In this document: piece after piece, positions 11,829 to 25,100 of the stretch
Numbering within the stretch: the stretch's first letter is position 1
Layout of the letters: each line of letters begins with the position of its first letter
NCBI RefSeq assembly: GCF_964204865.1
Contig: NC_135257.1
Coordinates: forward strand, 11,926,151-11,990,150
Length of the DNA: 64,000 nucleotides
Source: Styela clava
Lineage: Eukaryota; Chordata; Ascidiacea; Stolidobranchia; Styelidae
Reading direction: 5' to 3'
Program-made: the position numbers and the translations under genes
Notes under the pieces: generated by a model
Told to the model about the DNA's origin: nothing
Database searches by the model: none
What the model saw: only the letters and a program-made list of their open reading frames with translations

Positions 11829-12698
11829 TATCCAACCTGCCAATTGTCATATGTAGTAGCTTAATTAAGATGAAGATATAGGTGATAGAAATTGCATCTT
11901 CGGCTACAAGTTGGCTTTTTGCAGCAGAAATTTACAGTGAATGACTTGTTCCACCTTGAAGTATTATTGGCAAGTCTGCTGCAAATCCACAATTGACGAA
12001 ATGATAACAGAACTCATTAACTACAAGGCCACATGTCAAGGAACAAGCAGCAGTTGGTTTAGCAAATATTTGGGCAAGATAAGACCTGGACTCTTATCTG
12101 ACAAAGTTCACAGAGATGAAGCCATATAAATGTGGCTTGATGCTTCCCAGTTGATGTGAAATAACTACTGAATATTAACCTGCACACCCACTATTAAGCA
12201 CAATTAGAGAATGGCAAAAAATTAAGCAGGGTGTATGTTTGGGGATCGATTTCTCTGCTATCTTACATCCTGTGGAACACCTCTCCCGACGTATCATAAA
12301 ATTCATATTGTCCGTCAATAGTTGTATTAGCATTAGAGTGTCTAGGAATCTCATACTTGCTTACCAGTAGCAACAGACTTATTTACTTACATAAGTGGTG
12401 GGGTTTGAGAGAACACTACAACAGAATATCGTGATAGTGACACCGTTCTTGTTTTAGATGTTGGACAACCGCATTGCAGATGACTAGTATTATGTATGAC
12501 ATTTTAGAAGTCTCATATTAGATTTATATCAAGCTTTTATGGTAAAGTAGCCTAGATATTGACAGACATACATTGTTTGAAATGGAGGAAGCTGTTGTTA
12601 ATGAGTTGGATACATAAGAGGACCTGTTCTTAAAATTTCAAATCCCACCACTGATCTTTCCGCACGCTCAAGCACAAGAATGATATACAATTTATGAT

Positions 12699-12704
12699 TT
12701 TATT
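12699..12704 (-). promoter_or_regulatory. Poly(A) signal of AAAS
   Basis: Minus-strand AATAAA about 240 bases after the AAAS stop. Confidence 0.6.
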
Positions 12705-12940
12705 TAATCATTAAATAGATTTCAACTGCACTCTAGTTTCACTTCCCCCTAGCATGAAAGTTGCAGTCCAAAGAACTTTCATTCATTTCTTGACCATATC
12801 AGTCACATAATATGTCAAAATTCATCTGTAGTTTTTTGACACCCAGATAGAATCTCTATCAAACCTCAACGTTCTATCTTGTTTGATTATCGATATTCTC
12901 AGTCAAGGAAACAACTAAATTCCTATATGATGTGGACATC

Positions 12941-15900
12941 TCAGTTTAAAGTTGTGCGACTTGCAAAAACAGATCCCTCCGCCATCGAACTCCAAAGTCC
13001 ACTTCTGTCCGGATTAGTAGAGCCAAGCATACTGCTATTAGCTCCATATGGGTTTGGTGCTTTGAATCTGAAGTCACTAGTTATGCTGTTTACATCAGGA
13101 ATATACATAGGTATATAGCTAACACTTCCGTTTGACCAGCACTGGAAAACCGATACATAAATAAATAAGTATAGTTTCCGGAAAACAGAAATTATGATGC
13201 AAAATTAACCACTTACCACTGTTAAACAGGCACCCATGTCAAAATTGAGTTTAAAAGCGATGAAAACTGGACTGACACCCTCTTTGCCTTGAAGGAAGCC
13301 CCTACATAATATAAGTAACAGATCAGATGCGTCCTTGAAAATTACAAAGCAAGCTGAAGCACATACGTACACCAACATAGTACTTGCTATAAAAATGCTA
13401 CAGAGAAAATCAAGTACAACATTCTGGGAGAAATATATTAGGATAAAAATGATGAGTGAAATCTAGTCTTACTTTGCTGTGATACTGAACGATGGGTCTT
13501 CTGAAGTGCTGAATAATGCTATGAGATGTTGACGTGGATCATCTTTATGAAACATAATTGCAACCCTTTGACCAGTCTCATCCCACACCATTGAATGAAT
13601 GCAGTTTGCTCTAAAAATTAGGTAGCCATTGCCAATAAAGTATTCACTCTGCATTAGTTTTGCGGATATGATAAGCAAAGACAAAAAATTTTACAAACTT
13701 AGTTAGTTCCTGCGATTGCCTTTCGCTGTCACTGTCAGCACTTTCATCAAAATATTTCAAGTCAAGAACGACTGTGGCATGAGCAGATGCAGACGGCGAA
13801 TCGATACTTTGTGAGTTTGAAAATTTAACACAGTAGATATGTGAATCACCAGTCAATGCAAAAAGCAATGTCGTTCCTTTTGGGTTCCAGCAGGCACACT
13901 GAAATAATTGAATTTCAATTATCAAATCATTTTGACAAACCGAGATTGCTTTGCTCCTAAAAGGTCTACTCGGCACAATTGGTAATAAAAATCTACCTGA
14001 ACTCGCCCAGCTAAGTTTGACCATCTCTCATTAGTCCACAATCCTGTTTCAAAAATACGGAATGAGGAAGAAGGTGTGGCAGCAAGTACTTTGCTCCCAT
14101 CAGGAGACCACAAGACTCTTGATACCCCTCCACAAGTAGTAACATGTTGAATAACTTGATATTCAGCCATGCTAGTATTCCACACCTAGATACATGAAAA
14201 GCAAATTCAAATTAGATTGATTGAGTTAATAAAAAAAAATTATTGTAAAATAATTACCACTATTGCTGTGTTTAGTGCAGAAACTGCTACAAGCACATCA
14301 TCACCGGTAGGGCTCCAAGCCAATGAAGTAACAGGACTGTGTCCACTATAAGAAAGTACTTGTACAGCTCCAGCAGATGGTCTGAAATGAAATGAGCTCT
14401 TTTCTCATAAGCGCATAACCAAGCTGACATTATGAGATACTGTTGGTGCACTTAACCTGATAAAGTCCATGAAAGTAGCTATATGTTGTCGGCATGATTG
14501 TGCGAGCTAATGACTATTATTAAATCACCAACCAAAGATGAAGCTAAAATTTGATTGCAATTGCAGGGAATAATAAGATGCTAAGAAAATACAAGTGATA
14601 TTACAAGAATGACCTTGCTCAAATCTTTGTTCTACAATTCAGTTTTTACAAAAATAATGACTGAATGCTTATGATGAGTAATGAGTCTGAGTAATGATTG
14701 AACTTGCTAAAGCGCTTGCCAACATAGTTGAATATTTGGCGCTACAAAAGTATGTGTACCAATATGGAGGTAACTAATTCTGTTTGCCTACTTTACATCA
14801 AGTTTTGTAAAGGGATGGAAGCCTATGGGCAGGGGATATATTCACTTAGCTAACAAAAACAGTCCCCGAACTCGTAATAGAACTAAAATAAAGAAAATCT
14901 AAATAAAAGTATGCCCTAACCTGGTACACATACTACGGATATACCGAATATTTTATACTTGGATAAAGTGAATATATTGAGACAGGAAAAGCACAAAGAT
15001 TTTAAGAATACTTCATGAATAACAAATATCATAGAATCACCTGGTTGAAAAAGATGAAGGCTCCACTGTCCATATTAGAATTGCTGTCTGGGAACCAACT
15101 GCCAATATTGATGCTGACAAAGGCTTCCATTCTACACAGGTTACATACTTTTGCAGCTTATGTTTGAGAATGGGAACAAGTGGTCTATAATGTCAAATAA
15201 CTATTAAATCTTCAAGCAATGTCTGGAAAATGCAGTTACGGTAGTTATTTTTATTCCACAGTAGGTTACTTGCAGTATGGGTATAGGCCAAACAAGGGCT
15301 TTGAGCTGAGCACTTCACCAAAATAGCATTCATTTGTGCGACTATGTGTCTCTGAAAAACGCTAAACTTACATATTTGTGTAGTGAATTTTAATGGTGTC
15401 ATCCAGAAGAGCTATTGCTAGCTTGTGTGCTTTAGGGTGCCATGACAAAAATCGTATTGGACTAGTAGACCTAAAAATATTAAATTTAAATTAGCACATT
15501 TTAAAAACTGCATTCAATGATACAAGCTAAATTATGATATTAGTTCAAAGTCAAAGTGCTATAGAGTAACAGAAGTTCCTGGATAAAATTAAATATTGAT
15601 ATTATTCAAAGCTAGCATTTTCATAAATGCAACATTGTTATTCCATATGTGTTCATGATCCTTTCGTTTGCGCTAAGTGTAATAAATTTTTTTTCAATTC
15701 AAAAAAATGACATGCGTATATAAAATTACCATTCTCTGTTCATTGAAAATTCTGCAATAAGAGCTTCCTGTGAGAGCTGCAAAATCGAGAATTAATATCA
15801 AAGTTTTAAATATGTGCATAAATATTATCTTCTACAGTAGTTTCATCGCAATTGTCTCAATATATCTAAATAAAACTGGCAGTAATGATTGCATATTACC

Positions 15901-17790
15901 AGAGCTATACATATAGCCAGGGATTCCATCGATCTGGAACCCAAAATAAGGACGACTGGAAAAATATCTGCATTGTGAGCAGAAATAGCTGGCTTTCCTA
16001 TGGGCTCCAGGTTAATGTCACAATTACAGACGTCACAATGTGCGAAGCACTCACCCTTCGAGCTTCGTTTAACTTTGAATTACTTCCCGTACTCACGAAA
16101 AACGTTCTTACGTTTGCTCATTTTTAAATTTAGGCTAAAATAGCCACCACGACGACAAAACCCAAGGATCGCCACACAAACAAATGAGTAACAATGCTTC
16201 ATGGCTATCTGTGCCTTGCTTCTTTGTGTTCCAAATAAGATTGTGTTGCTTTTATGATGCCACAATAAAGCTTTGGCGATAAGACAAACATCTCGAAGCT
16301 TCCTTTATGAAGTTCAAATAAGACAGAATAAAGACATGCAAGCCAAAAATAAGGAAAAACCTTAGAAATAAGGACGGTATGGAATCCCTGCATATAGCGG
16401 TAGTGTGGCGCATAGTACAAAGTGTTGGGAATATGCTCACCACCGCACCTCTAATTACCTGACGTGAGATAAGAGGTTCGAAACTTGAGGGGTCAAATTA
16501 TGTGCAACTGCAAGAGGATTGCTGGACTCCTCGCCACCGACCACCGTAGGGTATAAACGTAACTGCTGATCGGTCACGGCTTCCTCCATCATCAAGTTCA
16601 TGATTCTGAAACAAATAACTGGCTATCTAATCCCATACTCGACATGGACTGGTAATAGACGAGAGGCCGTGATTCACCATATGATTAAACCAACTTATCA
16701 GCTCTCCTAAATCTGAATCTTAAATATCTAAATCTTATCCGATCCTAATTAGTAGTTACAAATTATTAACCTTCAAATGAGGAAATAAGGTGAAATTCAT
16801 TCCACGAATCCATCTCATTCCAATAAGAAGATATTGACAAATATTTTGAACAAGTGGATAAACTGGAAAAAAAAAAAAAATCATACAAAATGAACCAAAA
16901 CCTATCAGAGAGCGAAATAAAATAGACATTGCTATAAGCTGAACTGAAAATTCCCAAGTCAATCTTTAAAAAAAAACATCGTACCAATCTGATTTGATTC
17001 CTCACTGCATATTTCACCCAACACACCAGCTACTCCAAGATTGTACCTGAAAAATTTGACGCAAATAGATTCAAATATTCAAGACCAAAATTTTTTTTTA
17101 TCCCAAGTGTTTTTTTCTGATAACTGCGGTAGAATTTACTACCGCATGGCTCCCGCTAGCTAGTACGGCCTAACTCAGCAATTAGAAATTTCAGCCCCCC
17201 CCCCCCTCCTTTGAAAATTTCTGGCTACGCCCATGTGCACCGTCAAATTTTCTTATATTATGATACCCTAGTCAGTAGTATCTAAGGATTTACCATGCGG
17301 TCTTAAACCTTTGTGCAGTAGTTTCTTTTTGTTCTAAAAATGCAGATTTGGCAGTTTCCCCAACAATAGCAGGTGTCCTACGTAAACTTTCAGAACTAAT
17401 TATGATGTAGGGGAAAGTAGATACCTGAAAAAAAAATTCAATACAACAGCCCGTGTGTTGTAGAATGAAACATCAATAAATACAGAGATACATTTGTTAC
17501 AACGGAAAAATCTTAGTATAAGATATTTTCATATCGAACACATATCAGCATTTTTGAAAAAATTATAGGATGAAAGACTATGTTGAATTTCCAAAAGTAC
17601 CGTAATATAGTTGAAATAGGATTATTACAATATCACTTACAACTTTGACAAATACTACACAAATTACCTGACCTTCCATGTATGAATCTATTATTGACTG
17701 ATCTGTCACATATATAATGTGCCCATTCCTCTCACAAACAGCGATTTCTCCATCATCTGGTGGTATTAGTGACTGTGACACGCTACACAT
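12941..17790 (-). CDS. AAAS: Aladin, WD-repeat nucleoporin
   Basis: Aladin is a WD40 nucleoporin tethered at the pore by NDC1; human mutations cause triple-A syndrome. Thirteen coding exons join in phase: 17790-17668, 17424-17294, 17046-16985, 16862-16771, 15776-15730, 15470-15372, 15184-15041, 14381-14258, 14185-13997, 13898-13699, 13610-13473, 13301-13217, 13141-12941, totalling 544 residues (human 546). The ATG at 17790 begins MCS as in human aladin; the frame upstream has only a TTG. Blocks include [14 protein letters not shown]-like [101 protein letters not shown] and [14 protein letters not shown], several of them WD blades. Intron 4 carries a hAT MITE and a SINE, and intron 7 a 208-bp MITE. 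Head-to-head with CCT3. Confidence 0.96.
14738..14945. mobile_element. 208-bp MITE in AAAS intron 7
   Basis: Ends GGCGCTACAAAAGTATGTG and (inverted) GGTATATCCGTAGTATGTG, flanked by a perfect 8-bp duplication GAATATTT (14730-14737 and 14946-14953). Same family as 27172-27376 and 40250-40461, sharing the internal CAGTCCCCGAACTCGTAATA. Non-coding. Confidence 0.88.
15918..16390. mobile_element. hAT-type MITE in AAAS intron 4
   Basis: Terminal inverted repeats begin CAGGGATTCCAT, followed by CCTTATTT-type words on both sides. A perfect 8-bp duplication CATATAGC flanks it (15910-15917 and 16391-16398), as expected for the hAT superfamily. Length 473 bp; small ORFs inside are not recognisable. Confidence 0.88.
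16399..16748 (+). mobile_element. tRNA-derived SINE in AAAS intron 4
   Basis: A-box-like TGGCGCATAG at 16406-16415 and B box GGTTCGAAACT at 16475-16485 mark a Pol III head. The body (AATTATGTGCAA..., AACAAATAACTGG...) and a tail rich in TCTTA/CCTAA words match the minus-strand copy at 63651-64000. It starts directly after the target duplication of the adjacent hAT element. It resembles composite SINEs described from Ciona; the family name is inference. Confidence 0.8.
17105..17240. repeat. Transposon-end fragment with poly-C tract in AAAS intron 2
   Basis: A C13-type run near 17196 next to TGGCTACGCCCATG, a word common at the ends of small DNA transposons. No partner end identified. Confidence 0.4.
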
Positions 17791-18048
17791 CTTTTCGTTG
17801 AGTTCAACCCCCAAATTTTGAATGTAAGAATAACATTTGTATCAAACGAATAGTCTTTATAATCTGTAACACATAAATGAAATCAATGTTGAAGCTCATT
17901 TTTTGAATGTTATTGTTTAGCACAGAATTTGATTATGAGCATTGAATCCACATGGGTTTTCTATTTAATATAGTTTAATGAAAAATTCCAAAAATTTTTG
18001 AGCTGCCCACCCTTCAGTCCTTATTTACAAATACATTTTTTCGGTGAC

Positions 18049-18224
18049 CGTACATTTGAACCCATGCGTATATCCACGGGTTCAATCTATATGCGGGTGC
18101 TAAAACCCATGGGTTAGGGTTAGTATGGGTTTAACTATCCGTGAAACAAAAAAAATTCCATAGGTGCAATAGCATACAGGTGCAGTTGTCATGGGTTCAA
18201 ATGTACGTGGGTTCAAATGTAATG
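18049..18224. mobile_element. MITE with TACATTTGAACCCA inverted ends
   Basis: TACATTTGAACCCATG near 18051 is inverted at the right as CATGGGTTCAAATGT and again GGGTTCAAATGTAATG, so the right arm has a tandem duplicate of the motif. No coding potential. Confidence 0.65.
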
Positions 18225-19037
18225 AAACCCATTTTTTCATGCCTTACCTTATTTCGCTCGCACTACTTTATGGTAATTTTGAAATAAGGACTGCATTATA
18301 CATGCAATTATAGAAGAAATATTTCTGGATGGAGATCAAAACATTAAAATATGAACATACTGACATATGCTTTATGACGAAAAATATATGAAACACATGA
18401 ATAATCAGATAGATGATGCTTATTCCAGTATTCTCCAAACCACCACACTTAGGCATCAATGTAAAAATATTAATAAAGCAGATTTTGTTTGAATATTCGA
18501 ACAAAAGATTGCCAATAGGATACTTTGATTCTCATATCAGAATACACGGCTATTTCGAATTAACTCTGAGCTCATTAAACGGGTATTTATTTTAAGTTCG
18601 TTATATTTTATTTTCAGCAATCACAGAATTAAAGCCAAGCAACTTTCATCGAAGGTTCGTTACACTTCACTTAGCTGCGTTCAGTTTCTGTAACAACTAC
18701 ACGTATATACAAAATAGACATATAAATAACAATTTCAGGAACGAACTTTCTCACTTGAATTTATTCTTCAATGCAGCCGAGGCGGAACAAATATCCCATG
18801 CAAGCAACTTTGAATTCAGGGTAATTTTACCACTGAATTTTACATTTATTTCATACTCCCTCTCTTGGAGCCATTGATGCGTAAATTTTTTCGCCGTTGA
18901 AATTTGTGGTAATCGTTATCATTACTCTAATTTCTGTTAGTAATTGAATCTAATTGTAATATTTGAACAATAAATTATTTTATTTCATCTAAGTTTCAGC
19001 TTTCAATGAAAAATATTGAAGTTTTATTCTTGCTCTA

Positions 19038-19045
19038 TGACGTCA
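19038..19045. promoter_or_regulatory. TGACGTCA (CRE/ATF-type) site
   Basis: Exact palindrome upstream of CCT3. Known as a bZIP (CREB/ATF) site; occupancy is not shown by sequence. Confidence 0.5.
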
Positions 19046-19166
19046 TTAACTTACCAACCGAAACTCAGAGAATCAACTGGAAGCACGTTGGGTTTGGATT
19101 TGGGCGCAGTTGGTTGTCAGTGCTTTATAGTTTGCTTCTTCGTATCTTTGTATTATATCGTTCAGG

Positions 19167-22100
19167 ATGTCAGCTCCCGTTTTAGTTCTGAGTAAGTATT
19201 TGAAACATGGTTGATTGTTCATTTTATTTATCATATGATCTCTAGTAATTGGTGGTTTGGTGGGAAGGCAATGCTTTTGTTTGAGATTTGCGAAAACCGT
19301 CAGGTGGGGACAAGGTTAAGTCTGTAAGTGGTTAGTTACCACACACACCGAAACTCAAAATTTGGTAAAATAATAACTCCACAGACAGACGGAGGCTTTT
19401 CATTTTGGGTTGTTGGCAACATACACATATTACTGTATCCTGGTATCCTAAATATATCAGTATTTTGGGCAAACACTGTAACTTAACCAATATATTCTGA
19501 TATTTCCATCTGTCGAACCTAGCTGCCTGGTACTACTGTTTATTAGATCACATCATTCCTTTCCATTTCTAAATAATATTATACAAGTCAGCAAGAAGAC
19601 TAACTTGGGGTTTTTATTTCCAACTTCTTTCAGATCAGAATTCAAAAAGAGAATCTGGTAAAAAAGTTCAACTTGGAAATGTTAATGCCGCAAAAACGAT
19701 AGCAGATGTCATTCGAACATGCCTCGGTCCAAGATCAATGATGAAGGTTGCTATTGATAAATTTATATAAAAATTACTAATTATTTCATCGGTTTTATTC
19801 GAAAAAAATTATTCAACTCGAAATTACTGTAAAGACAAAAAATGAAAGTTAGTTGGCAAATGAACTAAAATCCAATAAGTTGGACCAAAAGTAGTTTGCA
19901 TTTTCCTGAGATGGTTTTGTAATGCTACGCACCGAGATATTCAACTACTCAAGATTGTATACATGTATTCAAACTGTAAGCTGGAAACACAATATTATGT
20001 TGTTTAATTCACCTATGCATTTTATTAATCTATATCAGTGATTCTCAAACTTTTCAAGCCACGCCCCCCTTTTTAGAATTTGTAAAGACTTGTGCCCCCA
20101 CGTCACAAATACAAGCTACAAATAACAGATAGTAAGTCGAAATTATGTTTTGTTCGAAAAGCGCGTTAGATATCAGTGGATGAAACATAAAAAATGAAAT
20201 AAATAAAGTTTTGAAATGTGAATATTCACAATAAGGCGGGCGAGATGAAATTAAACAAATATTGTTATTTTTTTAATTAGCTTTACGCACCCTCAAAAAA
20301 TTGTCTACACCCCTTGTGGGGCGCGACCCACCGTTTGAGAACCACTGATCTATATATTAGATTAGCTGTCTATATATAGATTCCTTTGTTTTTTAAAAAA
20401 GGTGCGCCTGACATATCAGTGACTGCATGTGTAGAGCCTTGTTTTGAGTGAAGCCATGAAAACATAAAAACCAACTTTTCAAAAATTGTAGCTTCCTACC
20501 TTTCAGTGGCTGCTTGTGCAGAGACTTGTTTTGAGTGAAGCCAAGGAAACAAAAAACTGACCTTTCAAAAATAGTAGCTTCCTACATTTCAGGGGCTACA
20601 TGTGCAGTGCCTTGCTTTGAGTGAAGGGGCGAAAAAGTGGTAGAAAAGTCTTTCCTGAATAACTTAACGACTTATTGGGATCTCAAAATAATTTTGCATT
20701 TTTTTAACATAGATGTTGATGGATCCGCAGGGTGGAATTGTGATGACAAATGACGGAAATGCTATTTTGAGAGAAATTCAGGTGAAACTAAAATGTGACA
20801 TTACCATATTCATTTTTGTATTCAAATTGGATGCAATCATTTTGAGACTAATCTTGGATTCCGACTGATATTTTGTATACAAATTGATACCAAATATGAA
20901 ATGAATAAAATAGATTATCAAGATAATAGAGCATATGGCAGTTACAATTAGTAAAATATGCTACAATGAATGTATATGTCTTCAATTTGCGCTCTGAAAA
21001 ATTTTGATATTACCGGTAGTTACTGCAAATTTTTCATCATACTAAATGATTTCTATCGTTTTAATTATTCAAGTAGAATTTTTCAGACATCTTTAATAAT
21101 AGTTCCAAATCTTGTTAAATCCTAATTGTTTGAACATTTCTGCTTAAAGACTTTGTTAAATGTCGACCACTATTAAGAAACTAAGAAATTTTGTTCGATT
21201 TGTAATCTTAGGTACAACATCCAGCTGCAAAATCTATGATTGAAATCAGCAGAACACAAGATGAAGAAGTTGGTGATGGAACTACCTCTGTCATTATTCT
21301 TGGTTCGTGTTACCATCCGTTTTATATTTAAAATGATAATGGGTAAACAGAAGCTGTGTACTGAAAATTTTTGGTTCGATTGAATAGGTTTTAATATAAT
21401 CTTTCATCAAATGTTATTGGGTTATTACTACCTGTAAAAAGATTGGGATATTGTTCGTTCAAAAGGGGGTAATCGTAGTTACTTTGATTGGCCTTTGTTT
21501 ACTTTTATTCGACTTATGTCATACCGCATGCTTATTACTTTTTCCTTTTTTGAGTTGATTAGAAACAGGTTTAAGAGAGATTCAGACTTTATGCCTTCTT
21601 TCTGTTCATTCTTATTAGCTATTATCATTATTTAGTAATATATATCCTATTCATATTACATAAAGAAGAATTATGATTACTTAGGTGCAGGTGCATATTG
21701 TTCCTGCTCTTTTTGTTTAACTAAAGTTTACTTATCTTCAAAACACCAAATTTTTATTTTGTCCCAGCTGGTGAAATGATGGCAGCGGCTGAACAATTCT
21801 TGGAGCAAAAAATGCATCCTACTGTTATTATTGCTGCTTATAGACAAGCTTTGGAGGATATGCAAGAGGCATTGAATGAGTTGAGGTAAGTTACTAGTTA
21901 GTACTTTGATGCAAATTCCAGAATTCAAGGCTATTGGTGCAGTTTTACTATAAATATAATTATAGTGAAGTCAGATGAGAAATTTTCTTTTTATTAAGAG
22001 TCTTTATGGTAGTATATTTGTATCAAAAGTCTATTTAAAATGGGAGCACGCAATATTTCCCCCAAATTTACTGGAATTCACAAACATTGTCTGTATTGAG

Positions 22101-25100
22101 TATACCTCATGTTGGTGAAAATAATATATTCAACTCACTATAACACAATACAGATTTTGTTAAGGTTTGAAGATGATTGTAAAATGGACTGACTTAGGAA
22201 ATTTAGTTTTCAGAAACCTGTAATGAAATAAGCTTTCATGTCAAATAAAGTGCAATGTCAGGTGGTGAAACCATCCCAAGTCCTAAATTTACTCATTTGA
22301 ATAGAATAGGCAATACAATAAGATCTACCTGGAATGGTTTTAGCAGTAATGTGAAGTGTTCATCATTTTTCTATGTTTCTAGTGTAACTGTCGATGTCAG
22401 TGATCCGAAAGTAATGAAAAAAATAATTGCAAGTACGATCGGAACCAAGTTCATTAGTAAATGGACAGACCTTGCATGTGACATGGCAATAAAAGCAGTA
22501 GCTACAGTTGCGATTGAAGACAAAAATTCGGGTCAAAAAGAGATTGATATCAAGCGATATGCTAAAGTTGAAAAGGTGACTTTATGTTGTTCTTTATAAA
22601 CATATGTCAATTTGCGAATATGTATCATTGTAAAGCTGCATTTCTAATACAAGAGCTCAATTGTCTAATATGGCCAATGCAATGGCAAAATAAATTCTAG
22701 CCCAAAAACGTCAAGAGAGTTGTACCGAAAGTCATATAAAGGTGTAGCTGTTATCAGTTATAATTACCAAGATAATTGAAATATTTTACCTTAAATAATA
22801 ATAGCCTCGTAGCGACTTCCATCTTTAAATATTGAAAACAGAAGTCAATTAGCTCGAAAGAAAAAAATAGTTCAAATTAGCTGGGAAGAAAACCAATTTC
22901 TCCGAATAAAAACAATAACCCCAATAGGGCACAACAACAATCTTGCAAAATAATAAAAGGTTCGTTATTTATTGACAGGCTTACCACATGTCCCGGTTTA
23001 GCCGTGACTGATTTTGACAAGCTGTCTGGACCGTAGACTCAAATGTCCCGGTCATACAGTATGACAGTCATGAATATTTTTTTACTTATTAACCATACAA
23101 TTTTTTTATGTTAGTCCATTTATCTCTCCAACAGTTCTGTGTGTTTTCCAATAATTTCAATCTAGCACAGTGGTTCCCAACCTTTTTTGGCTCGCGACCC
23201 CCTTTTGTGATTTACACATACCTTGCGACCCCCTGCCTCACTATCTTTTCTTATAAATAAAATAATTTAATTTCCCATCAAGCAGCAGTTTTTCTCAATG
23301 TTACGGCTGACATTGAAACCCCGTAACCAACTGCGTAATTCGTGGTTGAGTTTTCGACAAAGCTAATCTCATATATATTATGCTAGACCGGGTTCATGTC
23401 GCCGGAAAAATTCTTATTCTTCGTGGTGTATGTGGAATGCTTAGTCTCCAAATGACATTTCAATTTGGACGATTTCATGGATTCAGCACTGAGAACGACA
23501 TTGCACAAAACACACTGCGGCTTCCCGCTGATGACGTAGGATGTGAACCCGAACTTCAAATAGTCTTCCTCATATTGTCGCTTCTTCACCGTGGTATCGT
23601 ATATAAAATAACGGAATTATAACGTTACTGCAGAATGTATGATAATCTTCACGTTGAAACAACATAGACTACAAGCCTACCTCGCAGTAAACCCCCTGGT
23701 ATCGAAATCCTGGAGTTCCACAGCATTGCTTCGAAGCTTTACCGCATTGCGGAAATGCAGACGCGTTCGTGTGACGTCACAATGGTTTACATGCCATAAA
23801 CATCTCGCGCCGCTTGCTTGGTTTCCAAACAAGAAGCGACATTCCGGGGTCTCACGACAGCTAGTGGAAATATCTCATTCCAGACTTCTTTGCAATCTAT
23901 TGACAATATTTAACCTAAAGCTTTGTAATATTTTTTACTGTTTTGCAAGACTTTTGCGACCCCCCTAGAAACCCGCCACGACCCCCTAGGAGTCGCGACC
24001 CCAGGTTGGGAACCACTGATCTAGCATCTAACGTTAGCTGTACTGTCGTAAATTATTCAAAATGCAGAAACGAAAGTGCACGTTTTCCAATAATTTGAAT
24101 ATTATTGAGCCTCGGAATCGAACCAAGATTTGTCCAATCTGCACTGTCCCGTATTTTTGATTCATATATATGGTCAACATACCTATTGATTGCCAAATTA
24201 TATTAGCATTAAATTTTTTCGCAGTGGCAACTGATTTGTGCCAAAAAATCTTTATTATTACTGACTTATGGCCAATAGTAGTTGTCTGTGACGGAGATGG
24301 TCAGATGTATTAACTATTTTATATGACAGGTGCCAGGTGGTACTATTGAAGAATCCTGTGTACTTCAAGGTGTCATGCTAAACAAAGATGTCACCCATCC
24401 CAGAATGAAACGCCGCATTGAGAATCCCAGAATTTTGCTTCTCGATTGTCCTCTCGAATACACAAAGGGAGAGAGTCAGGTAAAAAGAAATACTTCTACT
24501 AAAGCTTAACCTTAACATTGCTGAATGACAATGAAAGCATGGAGTCCACAGTTTTTTAATCCTTAACCGAGATGTAAAACGGGTTTTGGTACTATATTAT
24601 TCAACATCAACACTATAGTTTTTAAAATTTCATTTGTGCGCTCCTTTTGAACTGTTTTTTTATATAAATAAATTTTGAATATTAAATTAAACTATATTAA
24701 ATTGACATAAAAAGTGTATATTATTTTTATTTTCAAAAGTTTTATATTTCATTATTTTGATAGTCTTAAAGTTGGCTGGCAGATCAGTCAACATTGGTTA
24801 TGTTAATATGAGTTTACTTTTTATTTACGGATGTCAAAATCTTCTAGTTATTTATATATATTTGGGAACAAACTATCAATTTACCAAGCATTTTTAAGTT
24901 ATTGTACAGCCGCAGATTATTAACGAATAATTTTTCTTCACAGACTGACATAGAACTTACAAAAGAAAATGATTTTAATAAAATCTTACAATTAGAAGAA
25001 GAATACATACGCCGGGTCACTTCAGAAATTATTGCATTTAAACCTGATTTGGTTTTCACAGAGAAAGGAATATCTGGTGAGATCAACCTGAAATTATGGA

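Larger units (their letters stand above)
11660..12940. other. Tail-to-tail intergenic region, FBP and AAAS 3' flanks
   Basis: Holds the FBP 3' UTR (AATAAA at 11823-11828) and the AAAS 3' UTR (minus AATAAA at 12699-12704). A 62-codon ORF at 11941-12129 is not recognisable and is probably chance. Nothing else seen. Confidence 0.55.
17791..19166. promoter_or_regulatory. Head-to-head AAAS / CCT3 promoter region
   Basis: 1.38 kb between two divergent start codons. A perfect palindromic CRE/ATF site TGACGTCA lies at 19038-19045, 122 bp before the CCT3 ATG. A MITE occupies about 18049-18224. No TATA box was obvious. Bidirectional use is inference. Confidence 0.5.

Noticed and set aside
11941-13118. 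ORFs of 62 and 79 codons between FBP and AAAS
   Set aside because: The first has no recognisable content. The second is a shadow of the last AAAS exon on the opposite strand.
15885-16443. Several 60-80-codon ORFs in AAAS intron 4
   Set aside because: They lie within the hAT MITE and SINE and overlap one another on both strands.
16399-16485. A true tRNA gene at the SINE head
   Set aside because: A- and B-box words are present, but no cloverleaf or anticodon stem could be formed by eye. It is a tRNA-derived SINE promoter.
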